From: Ashinkailepas kermadecensis
Lineage: Eukaryota; Arthropoda; Thecostraca; Neolepadidae
Assembly (NCBI GenBank): GCA_034440615.1
Contig: JAOTOM010004122.1
Coordinates: 162,001 to 226,000 of the forward strand
DNA: 64,000 nucleotides
Reading direction: 5' to 3'
Under the pieces are notes generated by a model. The model was not told where the DNA came from, ran no database searches, and worked only from the letters and a program-made list of their open reading frames with translations. The translations under genes were made by a program, and so were the position numbers. Below, one piece after another: positions 1 to 12,668 of the stretch (position 1 is its first letter; every line of letters begins with the position of its first letter).

Positions 1-688
1 ATACCACTGACTCAGCCACCGGGTATATCACAGACTCAGCCACCGGGTATATCACAGACTCAGCCACCGGGTATACCACTGACTCAGCCACCGGGTATAT
101 CACTGACTCAGCCACCGGGTATACCACTGACTCAGCCACCGGATATACCACTGACTCAGCCACCGGGTACATCACAGACTCAGCCACCGGGTATACCACT
201 GACTCAGCCACCGGGTATATCACAGACTCAGCCACCGGGTATACCACTGACTCAGCCACCGGGTATACCAGACTCAGCCACCGGGTATATCACAGACTCA
301 GCCACCGGGTATACCACTGACTCAGCCACCGGATATACCACTGACTCAGCCACCGGGTACATCACTGACTCAGCCACCGGGTATATCACTGACTCAGTCA
401 CCGGGTATACCACTGACTCAGCCACCGGGTATATCACTGACTCAGCCACCGGGTATACCACTGACTCAGCCACCGGGTATACCACTGACTCAGCCACCGG
501 GTATACCACTGACTCAGCCACCGGGTATACCACTGACTCAGCCACCGGATATACCACTGACTCAGCCACCGGGTATACCACTGACTCAGCCACCGGGTAT
601 ACCACTGACTCAGCCACCGGATATACCACTGACTCAGCCACCGGGTATACCACTGACTCAGCCACCGGGTATACCACTGACTCAGCCA
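1..688. repeat. 24-bp minisatellite, about 29 units, cut by window start
   Basis: Tandem units of the form ACTGACTCAGCCACCGGG plus GTATA/C; one unit near 265 lacks 3 bp. Because the period is divisible by 3, several frames read through, giving YPVAESVV repeats on the minus strand. There is no gene context, so those open frames are not called as genes. About 23 of the 29 units contain TGACTCA; the others have AGACTCA. Confidence 0.97.
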
Positions 689-1597
689 GCTAGTCACTAG
701 ACAATCCAGTCGTCTCGCCATGCCATTGTTCTCGGACGCATACACCAGCGAGTTCACGAGCGTTTAGCACACGCCAACTGGCACCACATAAATTTGTCTG
801 TTGTTACCGCTAGGTTTTGCAGATATCCGAGGATGCAGCCAGGATCTGCTCACGGGGTGACATTGCGGGGCTCCTCCCTCAAAACCAGCAAACTCGTATT
901 TCGGTCCAGTGGTTCCCTGATGGAAATGTGCATCGGGCTATGATCATGCTCGGTGGCCCTTCCATTTTGGTTTGTTTGTTCAGGGACCATTCTACCGACC
1001 GTGGGCCCGAATTCCATGCACAGAAAAGTCCGTGGATATTCTGACCCACGGAAATATTCCTGTATGGCCACCAGAACTCCCCCGACTACCGTTCGCCCCG
1101 AATGCATACCCGAGTATATGAGACTGACAACTTAAACAATTAAACACGCTTTGTAGTGGAGGCGCCTTCAGGTCAATTTATGTCCACCAATGGTGCCACC
1201 GGCCACATATTTATCAGTGTCAACTCTACAAAACTCCGGAATAATATGCACCCCAGGTCTATTGGCCTCCAGTTCATCGAGTTCTATGAAATGTTGGATA
1301 CCGTGCCCTTCCGTTCGCTTGTAAAGTGGTTGGCTATTGGTGATGAGCTGGCTTGGAGGAGGGGAAATGAATGTGGGAGTGAGGGAGGAGTGGTGCCAGG
1401 GTTCCTCCGAATAGCAACGCCTCCGTCACTTGGATTAAGTTGTCAGAAACTTGTCTTGCAGTACCACCGGAGAGTCGTGCCCGAACTGAGGGAGACGTGC
1501 AGCACTTTATGCCCTGATCAGGGAATGCTGTTCTGAATAAAAACATGTTGAGACTAAAAATGGATGTGCATGTATATGAATGAATATATGAATGAGT
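689..1597. other. unplaced sequence with a weak terminal-exon candidate
   Basis: A pyrimidine-containing stretch ending in AG lies just before an open frame at 817-1044. A 126-residue open frame at 1156-1536 (plus) ends in a TGA directly followed by an AATAAA signal at about 1535. Neither resembles a family I know, and ORFs of this length are expected by chance. I list the interval so that a transcript search can test it, not as a gene. Confidence 0.2.
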
Positions 1598-1725
1598 GAA
1601 GTCGGCTTGGTTTCAACCGGAACAACTCGCGAACCAATGAAGTGATTGACACGAAACGAACACCACAATGCAGCTACACCAATCGCCATCTTTCTCTTAA
1701 CGAAGCGAACGGGTCTTAGCTTGTC
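1598..1725 (+). repeat. dispersed repeat family C, copy 1
   Basis: Shares ordered blocks with copies at 2908 and 3381: GAAGTCGGCTT, an AACCGG block, GACACGAAAC, TAGCTAC-like, ATCGCCATCTT, and AAGCGAACGGGTCTT. The copies are diverged and differently truncated. It has no coding capacity; its class is unknown. Confidence 0.7.
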
Positions 1726-2907
1726 TCTTCTCCACTATAATATTCGAGTACATATCTGCTTGTCTGTCTGTCGCTTTTATTTTTGGCTAATTGTGATCGT
1801 GTGTGAGTAAAACTATGGGTGTCATGTGCTTGGAATTTCGGTACGCGCCAGGAGACCACTGGTCAATGTGCGTTTTCGAATGTCATTGTCGTGGGGTGTG
1901 CACGGGACGCGCGGCATGCGCTCAAAATTCGCGCGGCACCCTCATTGGCTTAGCATGCGTTCGGGCATTTTGCGGACAACAACCGAGACCGGCACATATT
2001 GGCTCCCGGCACGGCTGACATCACAGGGAACGGGACGGATGACATCACGTAAAAGCCCACAATTTTGGCCAAACGTCGGACACAACTTCGTTGAGATTGG
2101 GTCAATATGCTGCACGTGAGCGACACTGGGGCCGTGGGAGAACGGGGGTCACCAAAATCAACCGTCGTCCATAGGAATAGCCCGAAAAAAAGCTTTTTAT
2201 ATAAAATCAGAAAATGACCAATTTTAGTGCTCTGGCTCGACTAAGTTCCGACCGCTGTATCTTGCCAACCAATGGTCGGATCGACTTGAAACCATCACCA
2301 CAGTGTTGCCACGACAATTGTCAACCTCGCAACGGCAACCATTTCCGGTTCAAGTGCCACACGCACACAGGGGAGGTATGGAAATAGAAAACGACGTTTT
2401 TTTCTCAGTTTTTCACGATTGGGTCCGGTGCTCGGAAACAGCTAAAATGACGAGTAGCCGTTACTTGCATTACTTGGTTCCATGTACCCTTTTCCATTGA
2501 CCATGAACAGGTGCTGCAGTGTGTCCGGGCCCTACCATTGTGACGAGAGTGGTACGTGTTTCGGCCCGTGAAAATGGCTTCGCTTTTCACCGTCCCAACA
2601 CCACTGTCAGACTGTATTTTTGGGCTAAAAGTGGTGCATGCGCGTAGCCCCAACTTAGAGTATCTTTATATTTTTCCCATCGCAAATAGTTTGGATACAT
2701 TCGTGGATGCCACGAAACATTACCAAACGCTATTTTTAACCGTCTCATGCTACTCCAATATGTATCGGTGTATCGCCGGGGTCAACGACATCGATTCAGT
2801 GGTAGAAAATTATAATGACGCATGCGCTGCCACGCCAGCGAGACTGCCGCGGAAAAAGAATTTTACACAAGTGAACACAGATATTTCCAGTACGAAACTG
2901 AAGGGAT
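1726..2907. other. no recognisable feature
   Basis: Contains a short TCTG run near 1764 and a CpG-containing patch near 1885-1970. Small open frames (for example 2556-2909 plus) match no family I recognise. Confidence 0.5.
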
Positions 2908-2995
2908 GAAGTCGGCTTCATTTAAACCGGCACGGCTGGAAAGCCAATGCAATGGACCGTTCCACACGAAACCAACACCATAGTTTGGCTACAAT
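2908..2995 (+). repeat. dispersed repeat family C, copy 2 (5' part)
   Basis: Starts with GAAGTCGGCTT and has the AACCGGCACGGCT and CACACGAAACCAACACC blocks of the family. It breaks off before the ATCGCCATCTT block present in the other two copies. Confidence 0.65.
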
Positions 2996-3034
2996 AGGGC
3001 ATTCGCTCAGTGAAATTGTTCTGAAAACCTCCGG

Positions 3035-3360
3035 TGCTCATCAACCGCAATGTATCATAGCCTCCAAGGCATCATATCATCTAATGGTCATAGCACTAAA
3101 GGTACCATGGCGTCCAATGGTCATAACCTCGAATCCAGCATACCCTCCAATTCCTCATAGCCTCCAATGCATCATATCCTCTAAGGGCGATAGCCTCCAA
3201 GGTACCATAGCGGCCAATGGTCATAACCTACATTGCATCACACCATCCAATGTACCATACCATCCAATGTAACATAACAGTCAATGCCTCAAAGCCTCCA
3301 ATGTATCACAACCATCAATATATTGCAATCTCTAACGTGTCGTAATCTCTAAAGAGTCAT
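3035..3360. repeat. highly diverged short tandem repeat
   Basis: A degenerate series built on CATAGCCTCCAATG-like units of about 17-20 bp, with much point divergence and changing spacing. It separates family C copies 2 and 3. Confidence 0.75.
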
Positions 3361-3380
3361 GGCCATGGGTTAGGTTAGGT

Positions 3381-3520
3381 TACATTTCGGCCCTATTTAA
3401 GCAGGCATCTTTCCCAAACCAATAAACCGAGCGACACGAAACCAAAATAACAGCGTAGCTACGACTATCGCCATCTTCACCCAAAGAAGCGAACAGGTCT
3501 TCTCTTGTATTGTCTATTAA
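3381..3520 (+). repeat. dispersed repeat family C, copy 3
   Basis: Carries GCGACACGAAACCAA, GTAGCTACGACTATCG, CCATCTTCACCC and AAGAAGCGAACAGGTCTT in the same order as copy 1. The 5' part is diverged. Confidence 0.65.
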
Positions 3521-4313
3521 CACATCAAGGTTTTTTCCGGCGTCTTTAGCAAATATTTCTGATAATAAATGTAAGCAATCCTTTCAAATTGGACAGCCAT
3601 GACAATTCCTTCTCCATATCCATCATTCCAAAAGATACACCAAATACTGTCTCACACATAGGTAGCTGAAGGCTACTCATCACTTTTCGATTTCACTATA
3701 TTTGTAAATGCATGTCAAACTCGACCAACAGGTGCATTGTATCTCTAGCATTGTTTCCTGGTAAGGTAGCATCAATTACAGCTAGCCCAGCCAGGAACTA
3801 TCTTCAACTCAGGCACCCATAACATATGAGCCACCCTTCTTGCTGTATGCAATCAAATGTCTGTCGTAGGTTTCACATGATGAAATATCAGGACAGCATA
3901 TGTTGGGTTTGTTAATGTTTAGATTACCTTGATGTCCAGCAATCTCGATGCGTTTGCATTTATTAAAATGAAACAATGTACTGTGATACAATGATGAATT
4001 AATAAGTCACCGGCAATTGTTCCGTCCGGCTAAAGAATTACATCAGGTAGGCACCTAGGAAACTGATGTACGATTCATAAGCAGGCTAGCAGGTAGCATA
4101 GATTAACAGGCTAGCAGTCACAGTGTCCGAATTCATATTGGGTTAGATAACAGATGTAACTAAAATTGTTGGTATTTGCTACTACAGTTGTGACAAAAGA
4201 TGTAGGTACAATCACAGACATTAAGAAAGACAATCGGCACTCCAAAAATGTAGCGAAGGTACAAAGAATACATCCGTATTTTCATATATAATGGGAACAC
4301 GGACAGTCAGATG
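3521..4313. other. AT-rich sequence, no recognisable feature
   Basis: No repeats with other parts of the window and no credible exon were seen. Confidence 0.5.
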
Positions 4314-4530
4314 CAGAGGAGAGGAGCACGCGCCCTCATATGGAAGGCGGCAACCTTCCTGCCGGAAATGGGCGCCCCCTTGGAAGGAAAAGACGCCGTC
4401 CCTTCAGTGTGCTCGAGTGTACCCCCTCGCTGAGCTGATTTGCGACACTCAGATAATTTGGCAGTGGCGCCCCTCCGAAGAAATAGCACCCCTCCAGACA
4501 AGTTTCCCCAAGACAATTCCTGGTCTCCTG
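4314..4530 (+). mobile_element. hAT-MITE-like element, diverged relative of 45084-45388
   Basis: Shares with the 45-kb element the blocks ATGGAAGG, GGAAAAGACGCC, CTCGAGTGTACC, GGCGCCCCTCC and ACAATTCCTGG in the same order, so it is the same non-autonomous family on the same strand. The termini have decayed (CAGAGGAGAGG left, TCTCCTG right) and no target duplication is visible. Confidence 0.65.
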
Positions 4531-5689
4531 CAAACGCGTGCATATTTTGCAGTATAGTGATGGATCGATCAGCAAATACTTCCATCTTTTGGGGCCATTT
4601 CCAGCTTAAAGTTTTAAATTTGGACACACTATCCAGCCGAATATTATCAACTTTTTTCCATGGGGAGTGGGTATCTAGGTAGGCAGGTACACATGAACTT
4701 ACTTGGGTGGACAGCTAGCAGCACACAAAATGACAGTACAAATGCAACCTCGGTGGGATCAGCCATGGTGTCGATGGGTCCCATCACCATGGGTGTAGTG
4801 TAAGCCGATTCTGGGAAACTGGTTACCCAGTTTTGGAAAGGACCTAATTTGTTCCCTCCAGTCTTGGCACTTATTCTCCCTCCAAGTTTGATTTTAGGAA
4901 CACTTGGATCATCTGCAAATTCCATGTGCCGAATTAAAAAGAAAGGGCATTGATTTTCTCTATTCGTTATTGATGCATGCCGACTGAGCATATCAGCTAT
5001 AATACATTTGGTATGGTTTACAAGCCAATAGTTGAAGCTTTGCTTCACAGGCTGCGCATCATTTGCACGCTGAATAAGGCCACGGATCGAGCCAGTTTGC
5101 CAGCACAATACAATCTTATTTGGTAGAAGCACGATTGTTCGCACGGTACCCATCGGTTTTGATCACGGTTCCTTGCTTCGATGCAAGCAGGATTGGTGCG
5201 GCAGCTCGACATTTTCATATTTACTCTGTGCTTTTGGTGTGTTTTCAAGTTGTTCTTTGTGTGATCAGTCTGTGTGAACTTCACGTGTATCAACTCACCA
5301 CCAAGTAATCTTGCCAGGTATGGGGCTTTGAAAGAATTAACGGTGGAACCCCTAAGCATTTGTATGCCATTTTGTATGCCATTTTAGGCGTGAATGCACC
5401 AAACTAGGGACACTGCGTGAAATGCGCTGCTGAATCCGCCATTGTCTTTACCAAAATTTGCCTCCCAGTATAAGAAGAAGTTAAACCCATACCCACCGCG
5501 ACGCGACAAGCCCTCACGGACGCGCACAACACATTCCATTCTATTGATCCTTCACTTCCGGCGTGGCCGTCCACAACCAACGCTGTCATGTCCCGTCCGA
5601 CCACGGGCGCAGTCAGGCGCACCACGGGGGCACCAGTTGGAGGCATTCCTCCAAGCAACGCTCAAAACGTTACACAACAATTATCGAAT
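4531..5689. other. unplaced; one long minus-strand open frame
   Basis: A 168-residue open frame lies at 4647-5153 (minus) and an overlapping 104-residue frame at 5045-5359 (minus). No domain is recognised, and one or two frames of this length are expected by chance in a window of this size. Confidence 0.35.
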
Positions 5690-5762
5690 GTGTGGGGTAG
5701 TGGTGGTGGGGCGTGAGGGGTGGGGGTGGGGTGGGATGGGGGTGGGGTTGGGGTGGGTGCTT
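5690..5762. repeat. G-rich tract with quadruplex potential
   Basis: Many runs of three to five G separated by one to three bases (GGGGTGGGGTGGG type) on the plus strand. This fits the usual four-run G-quadruplex pattern several times over. Confidence 0.75.
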
Positions 5763-5904
5763 TCGTGGCCAGGCGCCTGTGTGCGACATCAGCTGACTGG
5801 CGATCAGCTGATCGCGCTCACCGTCTCATGACCCCGCGAAGCCGGCAGTAGCGATCGTAGCTGAGTATTAGCACGCACGGCTCGTCAGGGCTTATGGTGT
5901 CCCC

Positions 5905-6230
5905 TGCGCAGCAGCAACAGCATGTCACACGACGGGCGCATGTCAAGTCACACCACAGGTCACATCAGGTCACGTGCCAGTTCATAGCGCATGGCAGACG
6001 GAAGTTCTCATACAGATTATCAGGCAAGTCACGCGGCAGGTGAAAAGGCAGGTCAGACGGGACACACACAGTGCATACGGCAGGTCACCCGGCAGGTCAA
6101 ACTCAGGCCACGCGGCAGGTCACACATGTCATACACAGGCCACTCAGCAGGTGCCACATCAGATCATACACGGGTCATGGGACAGGTCACACACGGGCCA
6201 CGATACAGGTAACACATTTCGCACACAAGC
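5905..6230. repeat. degenerate GGCAGGTCACAC minisatellite
   Basis: Repeated blocks of about 11-12 bp based on GGCAGGTCAC and CACACGGG, strongly diverged. The AGGTCA-like cores come from the repeat itself. Confidence 0.7.
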
Positions 6231-6430
6231 CGCACATTAACAGAGCCCTGAAGGAGCTGACGACATCCCGGAAGACTTCTCCAGCTAGTGATGCACACAA
6301 CACACAGACGAGACACAGCATGCCAAGGACTGTATGCCGCTTGGTAAATCCACTGTCGAATGAGAGAAGTAGCAGCATACCTAGAAGTAGCAGCATACCC
6401 AGGATCACCTCCAGGAGTATCGCACCCGCG

Positions 6431-6680
6431 GAATGCACCTCTGGCTACTGCAGACTGGCTGTTACCACCTTTGGCTACTGTACACCGCCTGTTACCATCT
6501 CTGACTACTGCACATCGGCTGTTACTACCACTGGCAGACCGGCTGTTACCACCTTTGGCTACTGTACACCGGCTGTTACCATCTCTGGCTACTGCACATC
6601 GGCTGTTACTACATCTGGCAGACCGGCTGTTACCACCTCTGGCTACTGCACATCGGCGGCTACCACCGCTACTGCTACTG
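6431..6680. repeat. 30-bp minisatellite
   Basis: About eight units of CTGGCTACTGCACATCGGCT followed by GTTACCACCT. Frames stay open on both strands (up to 208 and 179 residues) only because the unit length is divisible by 3. Confidence 0.9.
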
Positions 6681-8330
6681 CTGCGGGAGGTGGCTGATGT
6701 CACTAACTATGTGCCACAAAGGCAAGTTCATCAAGCTGGTTCAAGAGGCAGCTATCCAGAACCCTGCGACTCATTTTTTAAATGAACGGAGTGGAGGGCT
6801 GGAGGAAAAGACTAAAAGCGGTGATGAAGTAAAAAAGGGATATGACATGCATCAAATTGAACTTCGGTGTGACAAATCGCAGCCGTTGACAACATTCTTA
6901 TCGCTTCAATGTCGGACATCGAGCATGGTGAAACTGTCATTGCAGCGACAATAAATCACGAAAGTCACTCCGAGCATTAAAAACTGCAGGAGATAGGAAC
7001 AAGTTCACCGGGAATACACCATTACATTAAGGTTGCGCAAACTTCGGAAGTGTCACAAGTAGTTTTCCTGGTGGTGTTGCAGAGACTCGCAGCGGTAATC
7101 GTCAGCTGAGGGAAATTTGCGCGCAAGGGCGCATACTTGCCGTCAATTACTTTAGTATCTCATGTCATGGAAGCGTCCAAAGATACAAACATTTACTTGT
7201 CATACGAGGCACGAGGCAAATGATGGACAGTGTACACCACAACAGGCGCGGCGTGGCCTAGATGTGGACCGAGTAGTATTTTACTATTAGGTGACATGGT
7301 TATTCCGACATAACGTACTTCGGCTCAGGATGGCAAACTCGGTATAACCAGTTGAATTCAGGTCACAGGAGGTTATACAAAATAACAACAGCGCATTCGT
7401 GGTACCGCCGGTCACCTAAATATGTTCCATAATACCTTTACTGTGGTTGGTCACGCGCAACGTAGGCTGTGCCGCTCTACAGTTAAGGAACTAACCACCT
7501 TGCCGAATTCTGCAATCATACTATTAGGGTATTGGCACCTGAAATGATGATATGACATTGGTTTTGAATATTATGCCCATAATTAAAAACGGGATTTTGG
7601 AATGTATATTTATTTTTATTAGGCCTCTAAGGTTCAAGAGAGGAATATAACTCTTGGCGATATAGACTCGAGCCCGCTCGCTGCTTGTATTTCATTGAAA
7701 TGATGTTTGTCCATATGAGGAATTTCGAACGCCGTTTTCCACGCCCACCGTTGTCCTGTCCAAAACCGATGATAAAGGCCTTATAACTTGGCTGACGATT
7801 TTGGACCGAACGGGTTGGGTGTGATTACTACGTGGTTTAAACTGTTCTCGTTAAAACAATTTAAGTTGTTTCTTTAAGCGTTACATGACAGTCTACCAGG
7901 TTGACCCACGAACCACTGTAGAAGGACAGCATTTCCGTTTGCGGTCGTCCCGTGACCATTTCCTCTGCAGCTATGAAGTGAGAGAGAGGTATATGCTGTT
8001 CCTGCCTTGCATGCCTTAGTCGGATAAATAACACTGATAGTTCAGTGGGCAGGCTACCGCTGAACTCCTGTCGACAACAAATAATTGATAGCTATGGATT
8101 CCAGACTCGGCAATACAGAATGAGCTGGAAAGGCTGGCAAGCGCTCGGTTGCAAAGGGTGTAGAGGAAGGAGAGGAGATGCTTATGATGCCAATGCAGCA
8201 TTCTCTTGTTCTAAAATTTTGATGGAATTTCCAAGGACTAAATTTGTTTGTTTAATTCCGATTGATTGACAACTTGATCAATTACTTCACCAAGTTGCAC
8301 CTGTTTGATTGAGGAACTCAGTTGTTGGGT
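6681..8330. other. no recognisable feature
   Basis: Largely unique sequence without convincing exons, tandem repeats or matches to the dispersed families of this window. Confidence 0.5.
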
Positions 8331-9035
<705 letters not shown>

Positions 9036-9437
9036 CATGTTACATTTAATGTCAAATATAACGGCTATCCTACGTTTATTGTTACATTATTACATGCAGA
9101 AAATAACATTCGCCATTGCCTGGTATGCTAACGAAATATTTGTATACTCGTTGTATGACATCCAACTAAATCGATACCTCCCTCCATCAATTTGTGTTCG
9201 TTGTTTGTTCCATGTCGACCGTGACTCAATACAATGATGAATGTATTGACCTTTTCCTATGAATTGATGTCGGTGCAGGATACCAAAGCATTACACCACT
9301 GCAGTAGTGCAATGCAGTGCACTGCCGACAACACGTGCCTTTTACCAAGAGACGAAACCGAGGTCACGTCACGTCTCGAGACGAAACCGGGTGGGATGCA
9401 AGGGCATGGGAAGTGGTTCAATACACAAAAAAACACA

Positions 9438-10128
9438 CCGTTCATGTATCCATGCCATTTGTTCTGGTAAACGATCCCGGTTGGCGCAAATCAGATGGGC
9501 GTTGTTCCCGACATTTATCAATACTATGCCAATTAAGTCGGCTCAGCTCTGGTCCAATATACATTTCCGGAACGCTGGTGACATTGAACTTCACCCGATC
9601 GACGTCGTGTGGGCATAACATTCTATAATGACCTTGGTCCTGGAAAGTGTATTTCACTGGTCCCATGGGGCTATATTTATGCCCCCATGCTGGACTTGAA
9701 GTTAAATTATGGCATTAAATGCTGCTCAATCTCCAAATAATCAAAGGTGGTTTCCCATCAAGAACAACGGCTACATTTCGTGTTTGAGCAAAATCAGCTA
9801 AAAACTACTGATTGCGGAATACATGGTTAGCTATTGGTTTTAGGACACATCGACCGTTGAGTCACACATAGTCATGTAGCGTCGCCAATCTCTCACACCG
9901 ATTGGCCGCGGGCGAAGAATATCGACAGGTGAGACTCGAACCCACAATCTTTCGATTGTGAGACGGGCAACTTACCCCTAGACTACTCGTCCCCATTTGT
10001 AAAATAGTTGGATGGTATCCGCCTGAAGACATATTTTATCCGGAGAAAAATTTGAATATGTCGCTTGCCATACATTGCACAAACTATACAATAATAAAAT
10101 AATATACATCATACAACATATGACGTAC
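9438..10128 (+). repeat. dispersed repeat family D, copy 2, split by a SINE
   Basis: Inverted partner of 8331-8848, from ACCGTTCATG at its inner end to ACATATGACGTAC at its outer end. Homology is continuous to about 9825 and resumes at about 9996, with a minus-strand SINE in between. It abuts family E copy 1. Confidence 0.85.
9830..9994 (-). mobile_element. tRNA-derived SINE, family H, copy 1
   Basis: On the minus strand it begins GGGGACGAGTAGTCTAGGGG (tRNA box A region), has GTGGGTTCGAGTCTCAC (box B/T arm), then the central domain AATCGGTGTGAGAGATTGGC and GACGCTA, and ends near TAAAACCAATAG. The anticodon-loop region CTCACAA would read CAC (Val) but the stem is poor. The same head and body occur at 59589-59755; the same body with another head is at 33910-34094. 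It interrupts family D copy 2. Confidence 0.9.
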
Positions 10129-10144
10129 CGGTGCCAAAATAAAT

Positions 10145-10863
10145 AATTATCGTTAGGTGTGAGATGTCGAAACAAGTACAGCAGGATGTCGAAATGGCCA
10201 TGGAAGTAATGTAATATAAAATCTTGCTAAGTCTCGTAAACACAGTTTTGAGATAATTGCGTACATATGACTGTCATTGTGTATAAATAAAATATATATA
10301 CGACCTTCAATATACCAGGAGGTGCTGAGTTGACATCAAAAGTAACGATAAGGGCTGTACTTTATTGCTTGAGCAATAAAGTACAGCCCTTATCGTTACT
10401 TTTGATGTCAACTCAGCACCTCCTGGTATATTGAAGGTCGTATATATATTTTATTTATACACAATGTCTAAAACCCAGGAGCATCTATGAGCCATTCTTC
10501 GTTATATTATACATATGACTGTTCCCGTTTTGCGTGTTTTGAAAGGTAACTAATTTGTGGATACGGATATCAACGAAAATGATACAAACACCTGTGTTAT
10601 AAACTGTTAATGTATAACATAGCACATCATAGCTAATTCCTTCACCCGGAATTGCGTTATGGGATGTTCGTTATCACGATCCCGAATCCGTTATGGTGAG
10701 CAAAAGTATGATATTTGTAAACGGTATACTGTTAGAAACGAAGCATGAAGACTTCACAAACACGCACCAAGAAGCACGATGTCCATACTTCTTTGGGAAG
10801 GATGTCGATTCAGTGTTCAGTAAGTGGTATATTCCACCCTATTTTGAGAATAACTTATCACTG
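10145..10863 (+). repeat. dispersed repeat family E, copy 1, split by a palindrome
   Basis: Shares GTTAGGTGTGAGATGTCGAA, AGTACAGCAGGATG, GCCATGGAAG, ATGGTGAGCA, AAGCACGATGTC, GGGAAGGATGTC, TGGTATATTCCACC and TTATCACTG with the copies at 12192, 19846 and 29545. The 235-bp block 10275-10509 is absent from the other copies and is a separate insertion. Confidence 0.85.
10275..10509. mobile_element. palindromic insertion with 13-bp target duplication
   Basis: 10275-10370 and 10371-10466 are reverse complements with at most the central few bases unpaired, giving an arm of about 94-96 bp. A 43-bp non-palindromic tail follows (10467-10509). The insertion is bounded by TACATATGACTGT at 10262-10274 and again at 10510-10522. 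Removing it restores collinearity with the other family E copies. It encodes no protein. It could be a foldback element, a twin-primed retroposed fragment, or an assembly product, though the flanking duplication argues for a real insertion. Confidence 0.85.
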
Positions 10864-11752
10864 CCATTTCCCCTCAGCCAACACCCACTTTCTATTTCTT
10901 CACTGCTTCTGTGGGGAGCCTATGATTGGTGACCATCCCCACAATTGCCAATGGGCTTCCCTCACCTTGAAATTGACATTTTTCAACATAACTGAGGAAG
11001 ACATTTCCTCGGATTGACTAAATGTCACCATAGTTCTGAAATCAACACGTATCGGATTTAGCTTTGGCTTTACATGACTAAAAGGGTTGACTCTGGCTCC
11101 ACCTGCATTTTGTTAGGGGTCATCAATTTTGGCTTCTCAAAATGGCATATATTAGCAATGGCTTTGACACTGGCCTAGTAACTTTTAACCATTGTCTTTG
11201 ATTTGATGGTATTTTCATGTGCTATATTTGGCTTTGTGGCCTTATTATGGCTTCGGTTTCGGAGCCACCAGTCTAATTTCATCACCATGTCTGATATACA
11301 CATATGTTTCCCTACATTATGCTTGTCTCTGATGGGGACAGTGGTATTGGTCAGTATAATGTAACTGCCTGTTCCTCATATGCATTCCTCTTTCATGTCT
11401 CACCAATAGCAATGGTGGTCTTTGGTCTTAAGGAACTGTATGAAACATGCCACAAATCCTTTTTGCCAGGCATCAGGTGCTGTGCCTAGCTGATTTTTGC
11501 ATTTCTGCAAGATGCAGTATAACCATAGAAGCTCCATATTTTTGCCATTTGATTGACATACCATTTGTCATCATTAGGCGTGAAGCGAAGATGCTTATGG
11601 GCAATGCCACCATGTTCGGAGGTTCAGTGAGTCATGCTTTGTTAGTGCTGGCCTCTTGCTGATGCTCCATAACCAGGGTTGGATTTATGCTTTGTAATAC
11701 TGAATGTGGGCAGGAAAAGTTTGTGGTAATCAAATATGGAGAGGATATTGTA
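10864..11752. other. no recognisable feature
   Basis: AT-rich unique sequence with many TGGCTTT words but no regular period. No exon is supported. Confidence 0.45.
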
Positions 11753-11941
11753 CTTCAAGCCTATGGCACCGGAATCTTGATTTGCACTTTCCACTAAATC
11801 TTGAGCACTATATCACAGATCAGTTATTCATTAAACAGCACCATTCAACATCCAATGGTGAAAAATGAGAGGATAATTTTCTGCAGATAATAATACTCTG
11901 GGTGGCAAAAATCCGGAAACAGCATATTTTCCCCACCCTGT
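11753..11941 (+). repeat. dispersed repeat family F, copy 1
   Basis: Aligns with 33734-33909: ATCTTGATTTGCACTTTCCA, AACAGCACCATTCAA, GAAAAATGAGAGGA, and GCAAAAATCCGGAAACAG ending in CACCCTG. This copy shows the uninterrupted state of the place where a SINE inserted in copy 2. Confidence 0.85.
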
Positions 11942-12059
11942 GCATACCCCCGCCCCCCCAATTATACAACTGTGTGCAATGATATGCTGCCTGGTGCAAT
12001 GTGTTGCCACGTGTGACTATGTTCACCTGTGTGACAGCTTATTGCCACTCCATGTGGTG

Positions 12060-12191
12060 ATGTGCTGCTTCTGTTTCAACAGAGTATTGATGTGTGACAA
12101 TGTACTGATGTGGTGGTGCACAGTATTGCTGTGTGATGATATCCTGATGTGGTGGTGCATAGTGCTGCTGTGTGATGATGCACTGATGCAG
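12060..12191. repeat. short tandem repeat, about 40-bp unit
   Basis: Three diverged units containing TGATGTGGTGGTGCA and TGCTGTGTGATGATG, directly before family E copy 2. Confidence 0.7.
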
Positions 12192-12668
12192 TGTTAAAAT
12201 AATGGTTTTTCATTAGGTGTGAGATGTTGATACCAGTACTGTAGGATGTGAAAATCTGCCATGGAAGCATACCAATTAGAATATCGCTTCAGTCCTTCAA
12301 GCTCCATCTGAGCCAATTGTGTACTCATCAGTGCATGTTTTTGGTTTAACTCTGGAGACACCTAATATGTGAATAACTATGTAAACAATAACGATTGCAA
12401 TGTCATGTTCTCAGCAGATCGCATAGCTTAACACAACACATCATAGATAATCTCTGTATCTGGAATTGTGTCATGAGATGCTTGTGTAATCAATCCATAA
12501 TGGTGAGCATAAGCATGCTACTTATATGTAAAACACTCTTAGAGTCATGGAGACTTCATAGGCACACATCAACAAGCACGATGTCGATACGTCCTTGGGA
12601 AGGATGTCTATTAATTGCTCACAAAGTGGTATATTCCACCATATTTCACAAATAATTTATCACTGTGA
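12192..12668 (+). repeat. dispersed repeat family E, copy 2 (most complete)
   Basis: Runs from GTTAAAATAATGGTTTTTCA to TTTATCACTGTGA without the insertion of copy 1. No terminal inverted repeats, tRNA head, poly(A) or coding sequence was seen, so the class is open. The length of about 470 bp is taken from this copy. Confidence 0.85.

Noticed and set aside
3367..3383. TTAGGTTAGGTTA resembling the arthropod telomere repeat
   Set aside because: Under three units, with no neighbouring telomeric or subtelomeric array; chance is likely.
4647..5153. 168-residue minus open frame with an ADMLSR word like Ty3/gypsy RNase H linkers
   Set aside because: No reverse transcriptase, integrase or LTR nearby and no other motif; length is within chance expectation for the window.
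5404..5831. Possible coding exon on either strand (open frames of 84 and 129 residues)
   Set aside because: No splice signals bounding a frame and no recognisable family; the plus frame runs into the G-rich tract.
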